A stretch of DNA of 64,000 nucleotides from Ptychodera flava. Taxonomy: Eukaryota; Hemichordata; Enteropneusta; Ptychoderidae. The notes under the pieces are model-generated. The model saw only the letters and a list, made by a program, of their open reading frames with translations, had not been told where the DNA came from and searched no databases. Where the stretch lies: positions 42,066,963 through 42,130,962 of the forward strand of contig NC_091936.1 in NCBI RefSeq assembly GCF_041260155.1. The letters are read 5' to 3'. Made by a program: the position numbers and the translations under genes. Shown here piece by piece: positions 13,607 to 25,280 of the stretch. Each line of letters starts with the position of its first letter. Position 1 is the first letter of the stretch.

Positions 13607-14051
13607 AGTGACTGTAGAATAACAAATTATTGTATGCTTTATGAAAGCATAGAGTTTTGATGATAAAATTGCAGTATCTGTAGTGTAGCAATCAAATATT
13701 TGTATATCTTCAGTGCTGGACAAGATTTTGTTCAACAAGTACCTTGTCATCTTTAGTCCAATGATGATGTGTTATGACCGATAACAAGTGTCAGTAGTGG
13801 ACTAGTGGACTATTCTATTATACATAAAAGGGTAGAGTGGACTAGTCTATTGTATATAAAGGGGTAGGGATAGATAACAACGTACACACGTACTTGCAAT
13901 ATTTGTGTATAAATTTTTTTTCACCTCAGGAATAGTGAACATAATGCTTTAATTATCCTCTGGAATTTTTACATTTTGTTAGAGCCATTTTTCATGGCTT
14001 GAATTTTGCCTCATCAAATTTTAATGTGTTATTCTTCAAATTTTTTTCTCT

Positions 14052-14146
14052 TTAACCTATACACCCCCAATGCCCTGTAAACAGTTCCACAATCACCATT
14101 GTAATAGCGATGGGTTTGGGACAAACCATGATGGTAAAAGGGTTAA
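14052..14146. repeat. 95-bp repeat with TTAACC ends (short MITE-like copy)
   Basis: It begins TTAACCTATACACCCCC and ends ATGGTAAAAGGGTTAA, which are inverse to each other with mismatches. The inner motif GGGTTTGGGACAAACCATG recurs at 20762-20797 (GGGTTTGGGGCAAACCATGG), and a similar end is at 62568-62605. Confidence 0.5.
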
Positions 14147-16923
14147 ATCCAATATGGGGACTGTTCACTTCCACAATTATGGATCTCTAGCTGTACTTTG
14201 TAATAATATTGCTTTTTATATGTTCAATGGTATGCATATTGTTAGAGTTTTAAATTCAGGTGAAAGGTCAGGGTCATAGATCATCTGACATGAAATGTCG
14301 AAAGCTTCAGACAGGAGGAGAAATGTAGAAATCTTAACCACTAAAGTCTTATTTTCAAAGAAATGTCACTAAAATGATAAGAAACGAAGATTCTGACAAA
14401 ATTGAGTTGACATTTTGTTATCCAGTATCAGCTCAGTCAGTATTTCTTTCAAAATGAACACTGCAATACAGCATGATGAAATGTTCACGTAAAATCAGTG
14501 TCGGTTTCATCAAGTGATGTTCAACATCCCATCTGTTTCAAAATCTGAAGATTCATTTATGTCAGGAATTGGGATTTCCAGCTGTGACGTGTTCTTTACA
14601 TGAGCTCCCATGCTGCCTTGTTTTGGCAGATAGCCTAGTCTACAGATTTCACTGCAGCAACAGGGTTTTATCTATTGATATCTGTGAAATATCTTTCAAC
14701 ACCAGTGGTGATCATAGTTAAACAGGGTACATATTGTATAAACTATACAAAGGAGTTGCACCTTGCTTTAGTTATTCTCAGCTCTTTCACAACCAAAATA
14801 TTTTGCCACGAGTGAAAGCGTTGATAGAAAACAACATGGTACCTTTGTATGCTTTTAGCTATTTTGATTTTTTAACTTAAGTATTCATACTCATACCAGT
14901 GTTTTTACTTTTTCAAACGGCAGCTAATTTTCAACCGTCTTCTTTGCCATTGCCTCAATGCATTGTTGTGTTTTATATGGTCAAATGAGAATGTCAATGT
15001 ACCATTTATTCTAAAAAGTTATTTTTCCTTAGGAACCAAAGAAAAATTAACCTAAAGATGCCATTATATAAGCTATTCTGATATTTCCAACAATTGTATG
15101 TTCACAAATCGGTAGTAAAATAGTTTAATCATCTTTCTACCAGACTCCATAGGCTAACCATAGAAATAAACACCACATGGGAGAAAGAGAATTGCTGGTA
15201 AGACAATTTGAAGCTTAGATAGAAAGCAACCCTGTTTGCTTAAAAATCATTAGGTGATGAATTTGTGCCCATTTAAAATTTGATCATATTTCAAACTCGT
15301 CAGCTATGTAAATATCTGTCAGCACATTGTATTTTACTGCATGTTCTCCCACTCTCCCGTAGAGTCACAATCCAACTGAAATGAGGCAATGTTCAGTATA
15401 GATAAATATATTTAAAAAATTTCTCATTTCAGTATGCAAAGTATGACATTATGACCTTTGAACTGTGCAGTATTATCTCCTATTCACAGGCCCTATGAAG
15501 TTTTAGCGTGCAGGGTACAACCATAGTTGGAGATATATTTCACTTCTGATTATCCTCTTCGTATTATCACGGGTAGTTACTTGGGAAAGTTTTCACAAGA
15601 CGAAATGGAATTGTATGATACAAGTTTTTACAAGATGTTAGCTGTATAACATTGAATTTACTAACCAGTGTTATCGATGGAGTAATTTCAGGTTGTGAAA
15701 GAATCGCTTTTTACTGTAGATTTGAGTGCTTGACCTCAAAGTTATTCTGACCTGTGTCAGGAAGATGTGTTATTCTCCTGTATAACTCCAAATAACTTAC
15801 TAATAGTGAATGATTCTTTCACGAGACAGACTCTAGAGACTAGTTACGATTATTAAGTAAAGCTTCTGTTTAAAAATCAAGATATTTAAAAATCCAGTCT
15901 TCACTCTCATCAACTGCTTGAGTTTTTTCATCTCTGAGATGTTTCAGTAATGCCTTCACACATATGCAAATGGAAGGTGGACAATATAAAGCCATACCGT
16001 GGCAAATTCACTGACAGTGTTTTCAGAGAAAGTTTGAGTTTAACTTCAGGATATCATGCATTTTGGCATTGCCTTGTAATATTATTCTAGCTGACTCTTT
16101 TGATACCATTTAAGTGTTTACAACTGTCATCAAGTCTTCTGCTAATTAGTCAAACGGGTCTTGTGTTCCTGACACATGAACATGTTATGAATGTCATTTT
16201 TTAAGAGGAAGAAATCATTAGCTGTGTAATTCATTTTATTATAACAAATTACATAAAGTATTGCAAGTTTTGTAAGTTCTCTCATGTGTTTTTCAACTCT
16301 GAAAAATCTTGATTAGTGTACAGATTTTCATTAAAGTCTGAAATGAAAATGCATGGTTTTGTAAATGACGCATAATGCAAAAATGATCCATCCATCAATA
16401 TATATTCTACCTATCATGTGCCTTTCAAAAAAAACGAAGTAAAAGGTAATTTAAATCTGTGTAGATAGTTGACAGGAAATTTGTCAATTAGGAATGCATA
16501 AACTACAAATATAAGATCCATGAATTTATCATTTAATATGATGCATGTGTTTTTGTAATTTTTATATTGTACATAAGTATTTATTGTTGGAAATGTTTTT
16601 ACTGTCCATGACATTTGAATATTTCTTAAGATATTATTTCAGGTATTTACCTATAACACTTCCGAATACTTGTCCAGCCACAAACTAATCTTTGTAGAAA
16701 TTATTTTTTTACCAGATAAAAGTAGTTTGTTTTTCGCTTTTCTTTTATTTTCTTGAAAACACGGGATTTTATATTTTATACAAAACATATATAAAAAGAA
16801 TAAAAGTTAATACATTATTCTTGTGTTTTGCAGTGCTTATTTCCCTCAGGGAAGTCAATCACATGTTTGTATTACTGATTTTCACTTGAGTGGCACAGCG
16901 AAAAAAATATGCTAACACTGTAC

Positions 16924-17821
16924 CAGTCCGGGTCAGCTCCAAAATTGGAGACGCTATACATAATATTTCCCCCCTCTCATTAGCCAATCAGCGGCCAGCG
17001 CGCCATCAGTAAAAATTGTATTTCCTGGCAACCTCCACATGCGTCCTTCGTTACGTACGCCATACTGTGTCGAACTCCCGCGCCGTATTCTGTCATAATG
17101 TCGAACAGTTGTGTGGCCACTCTGTCAAAACACAATTTCAAAATCGCGTACCAGTTTTATTCTGGCTAGGACAACCAAACCCCATATATCGCTGTGATTC
17201 CTAGACTCTGGCTTGAAGTCCTGCGAAATATAAATCGTGTACCTACACAGATCGTTCAGAATACCCCATTTGTATCGGAGATGGCAGCGATACAAATTCT
17301 ACCGTATGGGGAACAGTTGTGTGGCCACTCTGTCAACACATTTTCAAAATCGCGTACCATTTTTAGTCTGCGTTTGACAACTACAAAACAGGTATCGTTT
17401 TAAAGCTCTGACATTGCTCTTCTTTCTTGCAAAATGTTATACGCGTACCTACACAAATAACCTTTATAACAGTATTTCTAATAGAGATGACGAACATCCA
17501 CAAAATGATTCTCGGTACTTGAGCGAAATCGATAAACTGGGGGTAGAAATGAATCGTCAATATTTCGAATATTTGTTCACTAATCGGACTCCTTGTTGGA
17601 CATGACCTTCTGCAGAACACGTGGATTATGTTGATTGTCGAAATCGTCGAAATTCACAAGACGGGGCTTAATAAGCGGCCCAAAACTGCCGATCACACTT
17701 GGTGGGTAATTTGTGACCCAGCGTGACCTGTACTTTATTAATGATGTAATCTGGTCGATGATTGGCTTAATGCCGGAATACATTATCATAATGAGTCTCC
17801 AATTTTGGAGCTGACCCGGAC
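16924..17821. mobile_element. ~0.9-kb non-autonomous DNA transposon with 28-bp terminal inverted repeats
   Basis: The left end starts CAGTCCGGGTCAGCTCCAAA and runs to TTGGAGA (16951). The right end (17794-17821) is its exact reverse complement. TGTAC borders both sides, a possible 5-bp target duplication; the reconstructed empty site CACTGTACAGTG is itself palindromic. Inside are two diverged ~208-bp direct units sharing GAACAGTTGTGTGGCCACTC (at about 17103 and 17311). No transposase frame is visible. The superfamily is not assigned. Confidence 0.8.
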
Positions 17822-17928
17822 TGTGTACAGTGCTACTAATCACAGTCCCTCCACAAAACTGTGTACTAATGTTCTGGCAGACAAATACAGACTTTATATG
17901 CAAATTACAGTAATCTGAATAACTTTAA

Positions 17929-18372
17929 GGTAGCTACATAACTTTTAGCCACTTTCAGATTTTTATCTTTTTCTCAATTGAACACGTCCCAAACCCCAAT
18001 AAAGTATACATTTTCTGAAAGCCCTGATATAGAGCTATCCGACCAAGCACAGTACACGGTCATTATTTGCATAAGAGTCACGTGACAAACTTTTGCTGAA
18101 CCTTCCAAAAACCGGTTTTTCCCGCCTTATGCGAACACGCTGCAAAATTTCCGGTTGGAATTTCTTCATTGACAAGCCTTGACAATATCCTTCAAAACCG
18201 TGTCTGCGATTTTTCCCAGAGGCTCCATTCAAATTATATGGGGTGATAATTAAAATTCCTTGAAAATCACCTTCATCTAACACCTTTAAGAGCGCATTAA
18301 AAAAAAACAAAGGCATATAAAGAAAATAAAAAAAATAAAAATCTGAAAGTGTCTAAAAGGTATGTAGCTACC
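17929..18372. mobile_element. TTAA-flanked MITE with ~48-bp terminal inverted repeats
   Basis: TTAA at 17925-17928 and 18373-18376 flanks ends that both read GGTAGCTACATA inward, followed by (A/C)CTTTTAG, CACTTTCAGATTTTTAT. The two ends agree at most positions over about 48 bases. The interior (~350 bp) has no transposase. The TTAA duplication suggests a piggyBac- or Kolobok-type mobiliser (inference). Confidence 0.75.
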
Positions 18373-18376
18373 TTAA

Positions 18377-19496
18377 AACAAAACCATTACCATTATTATC
18401 AATCATCATAGACAGCTATGTCATTATCCTACATAGACCTGTTTTCCCTTCCGTATCTCAGACATTTAAACAATATCATGATGCAAAAGGACCCAGATAT
18501 GGATATTGAGCCAGAGATGTGTGGCCTATGCAGCACACATGATAGCGTATGAATAAGATGACCATAAGGTGATCGGAGCTTGATTTGCTGAAAGTATAAT
18601 AAAATGTACATACTTATATTTTGGAACAATTTTTGCTGGTTTGGTCAAACAAAATGTTTTTCTTGACAGTTGAGCTATGGTTAAATGTTAGTAATCAGGC
18701 AAAGTGCGCTACCAACACGCACGATATATGCCGTCAGCAGACATCTATGCAAATGATCACCACTGGACTCTTTCCTATCCAAAAAAGATATCCACAGCAT
18801 ATTCAAGAGATTTGCTGCTGCTATTCAAATATGTCCTATGTTCATTAGTATTCCCTTAATTGGCAAACCTTACAATGAAACTATATCGGCCTCTAGGTCG
18901 CCTGTTGGGAAAATTACAAAATTTCTGAAGCTGCCTGTCAGATATTTTTTATTTTTTTCTGGTTTGTAGGGATAACTTCATTCAAATTATTAAATGGTGA
19001 AATTTGCATATATTTTGGGGCAAATTTTCTCATTCTGGGTCAAACATCTCCGACGAAAGCGTTTATCTAATAGCTTTCAAACTTGGTTTGTAGATTCTTA
19101 GAAATGACATTCAGATTCCAATGATAAAATTTACCTATTTCTATTGGGGGGGGGGGGGGGGGGGGTACAATAGTTCTTTAAGATAAATACAAGTTATTCT
19201 CCCAAAGCTCTTTTAAAACTATGAGGTATGTTCCTCGGCTGATTTTAATACTAAATGCTCCCAATGATTATGAAAATGTTATGTGCAAATTGTATGGCTA
19301 ATTTCTTTTTTAGTCGAAAAAGTTTTTTTGACTTTTTAAAATATTGTTTGTAAATATAGATGTATAGATGACTGTCAAAGTTGATTAACTGATGGAAAAA
19401 ATTTGTATGAGCTATTGTTTTGAGCCAAATTTTTTGTGTTGGCCAAAATATCTTATCTGAAACCGCTTGTCCAACACCATTCAAATTTGGCATACC
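18377..19496. other. Intergenic stretch with a poly-G tract
   Basis: AT-rich DNA with no recognised gene. It contains an uninterrupted run of about 20 G at 19146-19165, which could be a polymerase-slippage or assembly-sensitive site. Confidence 0.55.
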
Positions 19497-19504
19497 AAAC
19501 GGAC

Positions 19505-19829
19505 AGCCTAGAATTCTATTCGTCCGCTTGCCTCCGCCCTCCGACCCACTACACTGACCCTGACGTGGGCAGAGCTAATTAATATGACGTCAAATATGTT
19601 AATTGTGTTGACACTGCAGCTCTGCCCAACCAAGTCATAGGCCAATCATGAGAGGGTCATTTTCAGTGATTGACTTTGAAAGGGACGCTAGTGACGTCAG
19701 GGTCTCAGTTGGCGACCATTGACATTCAAATGAGCAGTTTTTACAACTCTAGCTCGAAATACTGCTCACGAGACTAGACGGTAGTGGGTCGGAGGTACGG
19801 AGGCAAGCGGACGAATAGAAGTCTAGGCT
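19505..19829. mobile_element. hAT-like MITE, 325 bp, ~50-bp terminal inverted repeats
   Basis: The left end starts AGCCTAGAATTCTATTCGTC and continues through CCGACCCACTAC. The right end is its reverse complement with only a few differences. The immediate flanks are AAACGGAC (19497-19504) and AAACTGAC (19830-19837), an 8-bp target duplication with one mismatch, which is the hAT length. The interior is GC-richer than the surroundings and has no transposase. Confidence 0.8.
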
Positions 19830-19874
19830 AAACTGACATCTGATCAAATGAGATCACAGAGTCATGTACGCCAT

Positions 19875-20073
19875 TTCTTTCTGTAGACTAGCACTTGATA
19901 AAATCACTATACATGTATGAGTTGTGTATGACCATAGTATAACAAAGGCCAGCCGGGACGTCCAATATACTAGGAGTGTATACTCCTTGTAAATTGGACG
20001 CCCTGGCCGGCCTATGCCATACACAACTTGTACACATACAGCAATTATATCAAGTGCTGCTCTGCAGAAAGGA
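19875..20073. repeat. ~200-bp foldback (long palindrome)
   Basis: The left arm (TTTCTTTCTGTAGACTAGCA, then CACTTGATA, GAGTTGTGTATGAC, GGCCAGCCGGGACGTCCAAT) is mirrored by the right arm ending GAAAGGAA, with scattered mismatches and small gaps. The centre AGGAGTGTATACTCCT leaves almost no loop. It lies 45 bases right of the hAT-like MITE. Likely a foldback-type or hairpin element. Confidence 0.75.
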
Positions 20074-22317
20074 AGCTCAACCTGGATGAAATATTAACTC
20101 AGTATTAGTGATATCAATGTTTCATAATTACAATTTATACATATTTTTAGACTATTCATTTTCAGTTCGCCTGTGGACAAACTACTGCAGTTTTCACTTA
20201 TATAAATCTACACAGAGCATATGTAATTCGCATGAACTTACATGTCCTACCGTACTTTCAAATGCCTAGGAGAACAGGTAATCTTAAAAATTTGTACGTG
20301 TGGATGGAATGCAGGACATCTAAGGCTGACATAGATGGATGCATGCATTCATTTTTACAGTTGCCCACTGGATTTTGATTGGATCAAGCAAAATATTCAC
20401 AGCGTAATTTCTTTTATGTTACCATGAACACATGTGTCAATGATGACTGGGATTGAAATTTTGGTCTTTTAGGTTCATAATTCAACACCAGGTAATATTT
20501 ATATTTTCACCAGAGAAGATACAGATATGGGACAAATTTAACTTGTCAACCAATGAGTCTGTTTAAACGCGTCAATAGTAGTGTGTTGGCATGTAAATAT
20601 CAAAACAGAATATATTGAAGGACTAAACTTCAGCAGACTGTCATGCTAAGTGATAGGCTGTTGCATAGATCGTGAGGTGAACTTGGCCTTGGTGAGCCTA
20701 ACTGCTGCCGAAAAAGCCAGGCGACTGGGGCCGGTCTAAGTTAACAGTTACTATTGATAGCAAAGGGTTTGGGGCAAACCATGGTGGTGAAAGGATTGAT
20801 AGAAGACACATCAAACACTATGACTTTAATTTGACTTGACATGTCCAATCAATACACATCAGTGCTCCAAACAGTAATGTTATTTTGGGAAACGTAATTT
20901 TTAATTAATTTAATTAATAATAATGTTAAGAATAATAATACTGGTATTGTTCATTATTTTGAACTTGCAAGTTTGGAAAATTAATAGTGGCAGAAAAAGG
21001 ACATTAATAGTAAATCTCAGAGGTATTTTGCATGTCTTTGTTAAAATGTGCATACAGATATATATCCTTGGATGGTTGGATTGCGTGACTCAACAATATA
21101 GGATTTTGATATTTAAATTAAGTTTAATAGAAATGAAATATCAATATAACTTGGAACTACTTACAAATCAAATGACCATTCATTGCATTCAACTGTACAC
21201 TTGTTGTGGAAAGAAATGAGTGCAACACACCTGAATGTGGAATCGTAAGATCTTTCACAAAGAAACTGCAAAAAGAATCATTCTATACAAACTCTATTAC
21301 ATTTCTGTGCAAACACCATTTGAAAATAAATTAGATTGACTGCAAATTGATGCAATGAATTTTAAAAATCTCTTTCAAAAGTGTTAATTTTTCTTTTCAA
21401 TTTCCATACATCTATTCTGACACCACACTGCCTATCAATTTAATCATACCCTCATTTTACGTCAAAACCATACATCTAATCCACGACATGTGTGAAGGCA
21501 TATTCAACATGTTAGAGTAAAAAAAAATCGCATGATATAAAAGCAAATTCTGTTTATGCAAAAGTTACAAAATAGGCAGTGAAAAGTTAGTGTCTCTTGA
21601 TATGTCGATGTAACCTGGCATCTGTTCTGAAAATTAATTTCTCTTTTGTCATATGCTTGAGAGAAAAGAGTTGAAGATGTGTACATATATTATCTGGTTA
21701 CTTCAAATCTTTGAAGTGATAAAAGCTGCAATTCTGGATGGTGTTTTCATTATTCTTGTTCTAGAAAATGGTTAGATTTCCTTCTTCAGCTCCCTAGAGT
21801 AATTTGAAATAACAAAATCAACCTTGCCAACACAACATTGTGTTATCCTGTATAATATGGTGTGCGCAGCTATTATTCATATACCGGTATTCTAGTTAAG
21901 ACTTAAATTAATCAAATGGTCAACAATGAATTTTAACATTACATAATGTACAGCTGGGTTTACAAGTTCAAAACTTTTGGCATTTTGACATAACTTTCAG
22001 ATTACAAAACAAGAATCTTATCTTTTACAAACGGAAGAAAATTACATGGTCTTCAGATGAAAGCACTTTTGACGTTTAACCTTTATCCTGCAAGTTGATT
22101 TGTCACTATCACATACACTTGGTTCAAACAAATGAGGCATAAGATGACCCATATGTTGCATGCTAACAAAGAGTTGAACAACATTTGAAATCATCTCAAA
22201 AAATAGATACTGTAGAACATGATTGTTACTGACTTGACCCACTCTTACATACCATGTCAAGTAGGTGACAATACGTATAGGTTTTGGCTAAATACCGCGT
22301 TTTACTGATTTCGGCAG
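20074..22317. other. Intergenic DNA downstream of KAT5, no recognised gene
   Basis: AT-rich with only short frames that match nothing recognisable. It includes a partial copy of the GGGTTTGGGGCAAACCATGG repeat at 20762-20797. Confidence 0.5.
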
Positions 22318-22378
22318 ATAGGAAAGTGACAAGCCTGGAGAGACACAATGTGTCCTCCCAGGCTTGTCACTTTCCTAT
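22318..22378. repeat. 61-bp near-perfect palindrome
   Basis: The left arm ATAGGAAAGTGACAAGCCTG.. (30 bases) is mirrored by the right arm with two differences, separated by ATG. It lies 436 bases beyond the KAT5 C-terminus and abuts another palindrome. Confidence 0.9.
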
Positions 22379-22407
22379 GTACTTTACCATGTGACATAGT
22401 AAAGTAC
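22379..22407. repeat. 29-bp near-perfect palindrome abutting the 61-bp one
   Basis: GTACTTTAC at the left and GTAAAGTAC at the right, with ATGT/ACAT inside. Only two positions break symmetry. It begins on the base after the neighbouring palindrome ends. Confidence 0.85.
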
Positions 22408-22592
22408 ACTGTTTGCGGCTTTGCTTGATATGCAGAACTACCAACATTTTACAAGGTCTATGGAAGCACTGCAGTTTCTTTGTTCAGTGCTCTTCAAGCC
22501 TTATATTTCATTGCACAAGGTAAGAAGTGAAGAATTAAGGTACCTACTAGCAAAGTCAGACAAACCCAGATGTTGAAAGAAAATACATTATT

Positions 22593-22598
22593 TTTATT
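22593..22598 (-). other. Candidate polyadenylation signal of the KAT5 gene
   Basis: AATAAA on the minus strand, about 216 bases past the restored-frame stop at 22814-22816. No poly(A) tract follows it, which weakens a recent retrocopy origin. Confidence 0.4.
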
Positions 22599-22813
22599 TT
22601 AAAACTGAAGTCTTAATCTTGTGATGATGTATTGCATTTCAAAAATAACCTAAATAAACCTTGAAACATTTCAAGTGCTTTCACAAACATAAATTTCAAT
22701 TTTCACTTCTTGACAAATATTGTGCAAAAGAGAAATCGTTACACATTGCAGATCTAGATTACAGAATAAATTCCTAGTCCCTGGTCAGACAGGCGTCCTC
22801 CTCAGGGTGGAGT

Positions 22814-24138
<1,325 letters not shown>

Positions 24139-25067
24139 CTTGAAACTATGTACGAAGCCCGGCCTGTCGAAATTTGACTTTTCTCTGCTACAGTCCGTAA
24201 AGGAATCCCGGCAACAGTATATTCAGAACCGCTTTGCACCAGCTTTCTATGTAACCAAATATTTTCTGTCCAACCACCCGCTCGTGCGAGGTCTGATGGT
24301 TTCGGTTATCCCAACTTTCCCTGGGTGTTTCGTTGATCAACGAACAGTCCAACTGCTAAAGAGCCCGGATGACAAAATTTTCTCAAATATGCGAACGCCC
24401 TCTATGTCACAGTAGGGTAGAGGATAGTCGTCTGATCAACAAGAGCTGCGAGCTCAGGCATATAGTCGTTTGAGAGGTCCTGGCAGATGATAGTTATGAG
24501 TTAACTTGTATCCATGACTGCAGATTTTGCATAGAGATTATGAATTTTGGTTGCTTGGTTCGAGTTTATTACTCTTTTGATACGAATTTCTCGATAATTT
24601 GCATTGTTTTTGATTTACTATAGGAGACTGTTTTGATGATTTAGGTTATTAGCCTACATGTAGGCCTACTTGACTTGACTTTAAGGTAGGCCCTATTGCT
24701 CTAAAAACACGCCCAGGGAGTGTGGTGGTAAGGCAAAATTACAAAATTCAACAAACACTGGATGACGTTGCTGCTGGGGGAGGAACTTAAGTACAAGAAA
24801 TAAATTTCGCAAGTTGTAGTTTATCTTTGTGAGTAAAGATATAGATGAACTTTTCTCCCCTCGACGACGGTCACAACGAGAATCTCAGAAAATTGTCATG
24901 GTAACTATAACAGTTAAAAGCGATGCCATGAGTGTCAGACTATCAAAACTCTATTAGATGTTTTTTTTTTAATGTACCATCGTAAGGCTTAATAAGGCTT
25001 AACAAATACGGTTGGGGTGGAGGATCGCGATTCAAATCTTTTTTTAGACCCTCCCTCCCTCCACAGT
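24139..25067. other. Region upstream of KAT5, no gene recognised
   Basis: Contains the 5' flank of KAT5, with moderate CpG up to about 24400, then AT-rich DNA. Short open frames here (for example 24140-24415) match nothing recognisable. Confidence 0.45.
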
Positions 25068-25204
25068 CGTTTGGTGGGCTATTCAGCTCTTGGACTATTC
25101 GCCCCATAGACGAGTGTACAGAAGCGAGAAAGAGCAGGTTGTTTCTCGCTTCTGTACACTCGTCTATGGGGCGAATAGTCCAAGAGCTGAATAGCCCACC
25201 AAGG
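25068..25204. repeat. Near-perfect foldback with ~61-bp arms
   Basis: The left arm (TTGGTGGGCTATTCAGCTCT ... AGAAGCGAGAAA) and the right arm (TTTCTCGCTTCTGTACACTC ... AGCCCACCAA) are reverse complements with virtually no mismatch, around a spacer of about 10 bases (GAGCAGGTTG). The lack of divergence implies a young or gene-converted element. Confidence 0.9.
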
Positions 25205-25223
25205 GACTGTGCTCCCTCTATGC

Positions 25224-25280
25224 TCTCAAAAATTTTCAAGTCCCTCCCCTCGATATCCTCAAAAATTTTCAAGTCCCCCG
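25224..25280. repeat. Tandem copies of a CTCAAAAATTTTCAAGTCCC motif
   Basis: The motif occurs twice within 57 bases, immediately right of the foldback. Variants (AAACTTTCAAGTCCCCCC, AAATTTTTCGAATCCCCC) lie with poly-C tracts at about 26480-26610. Confidence 0.6.

Larger units (their letters stand above)
13403..16923. other. Polycystin 3' UTR and intergenic DNA without a recognised gene
   Basis: The first ~220 bases are 3' UTR. The rest is AT-rich with only short random frames. One short inverted-repeat copy (14052-14146) is listed separately. No splice-linked coding segments were recognised on either strand. Confidence 0.6.

Noticed and set aside
16924-17821. Assignment of the 0.9-kb element to the CACTA (EnSpm) superfamily because a flank reads CACTG
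   Set aside because: With CACTG as the tip, no 2-3-bp target duplication is present; the TGTAC reading fits better.
24550-24570. Possible tRNA B-box (GGTTCGAGTTTA)
   Set aside because: No matching A-box or cloverleaf around it.
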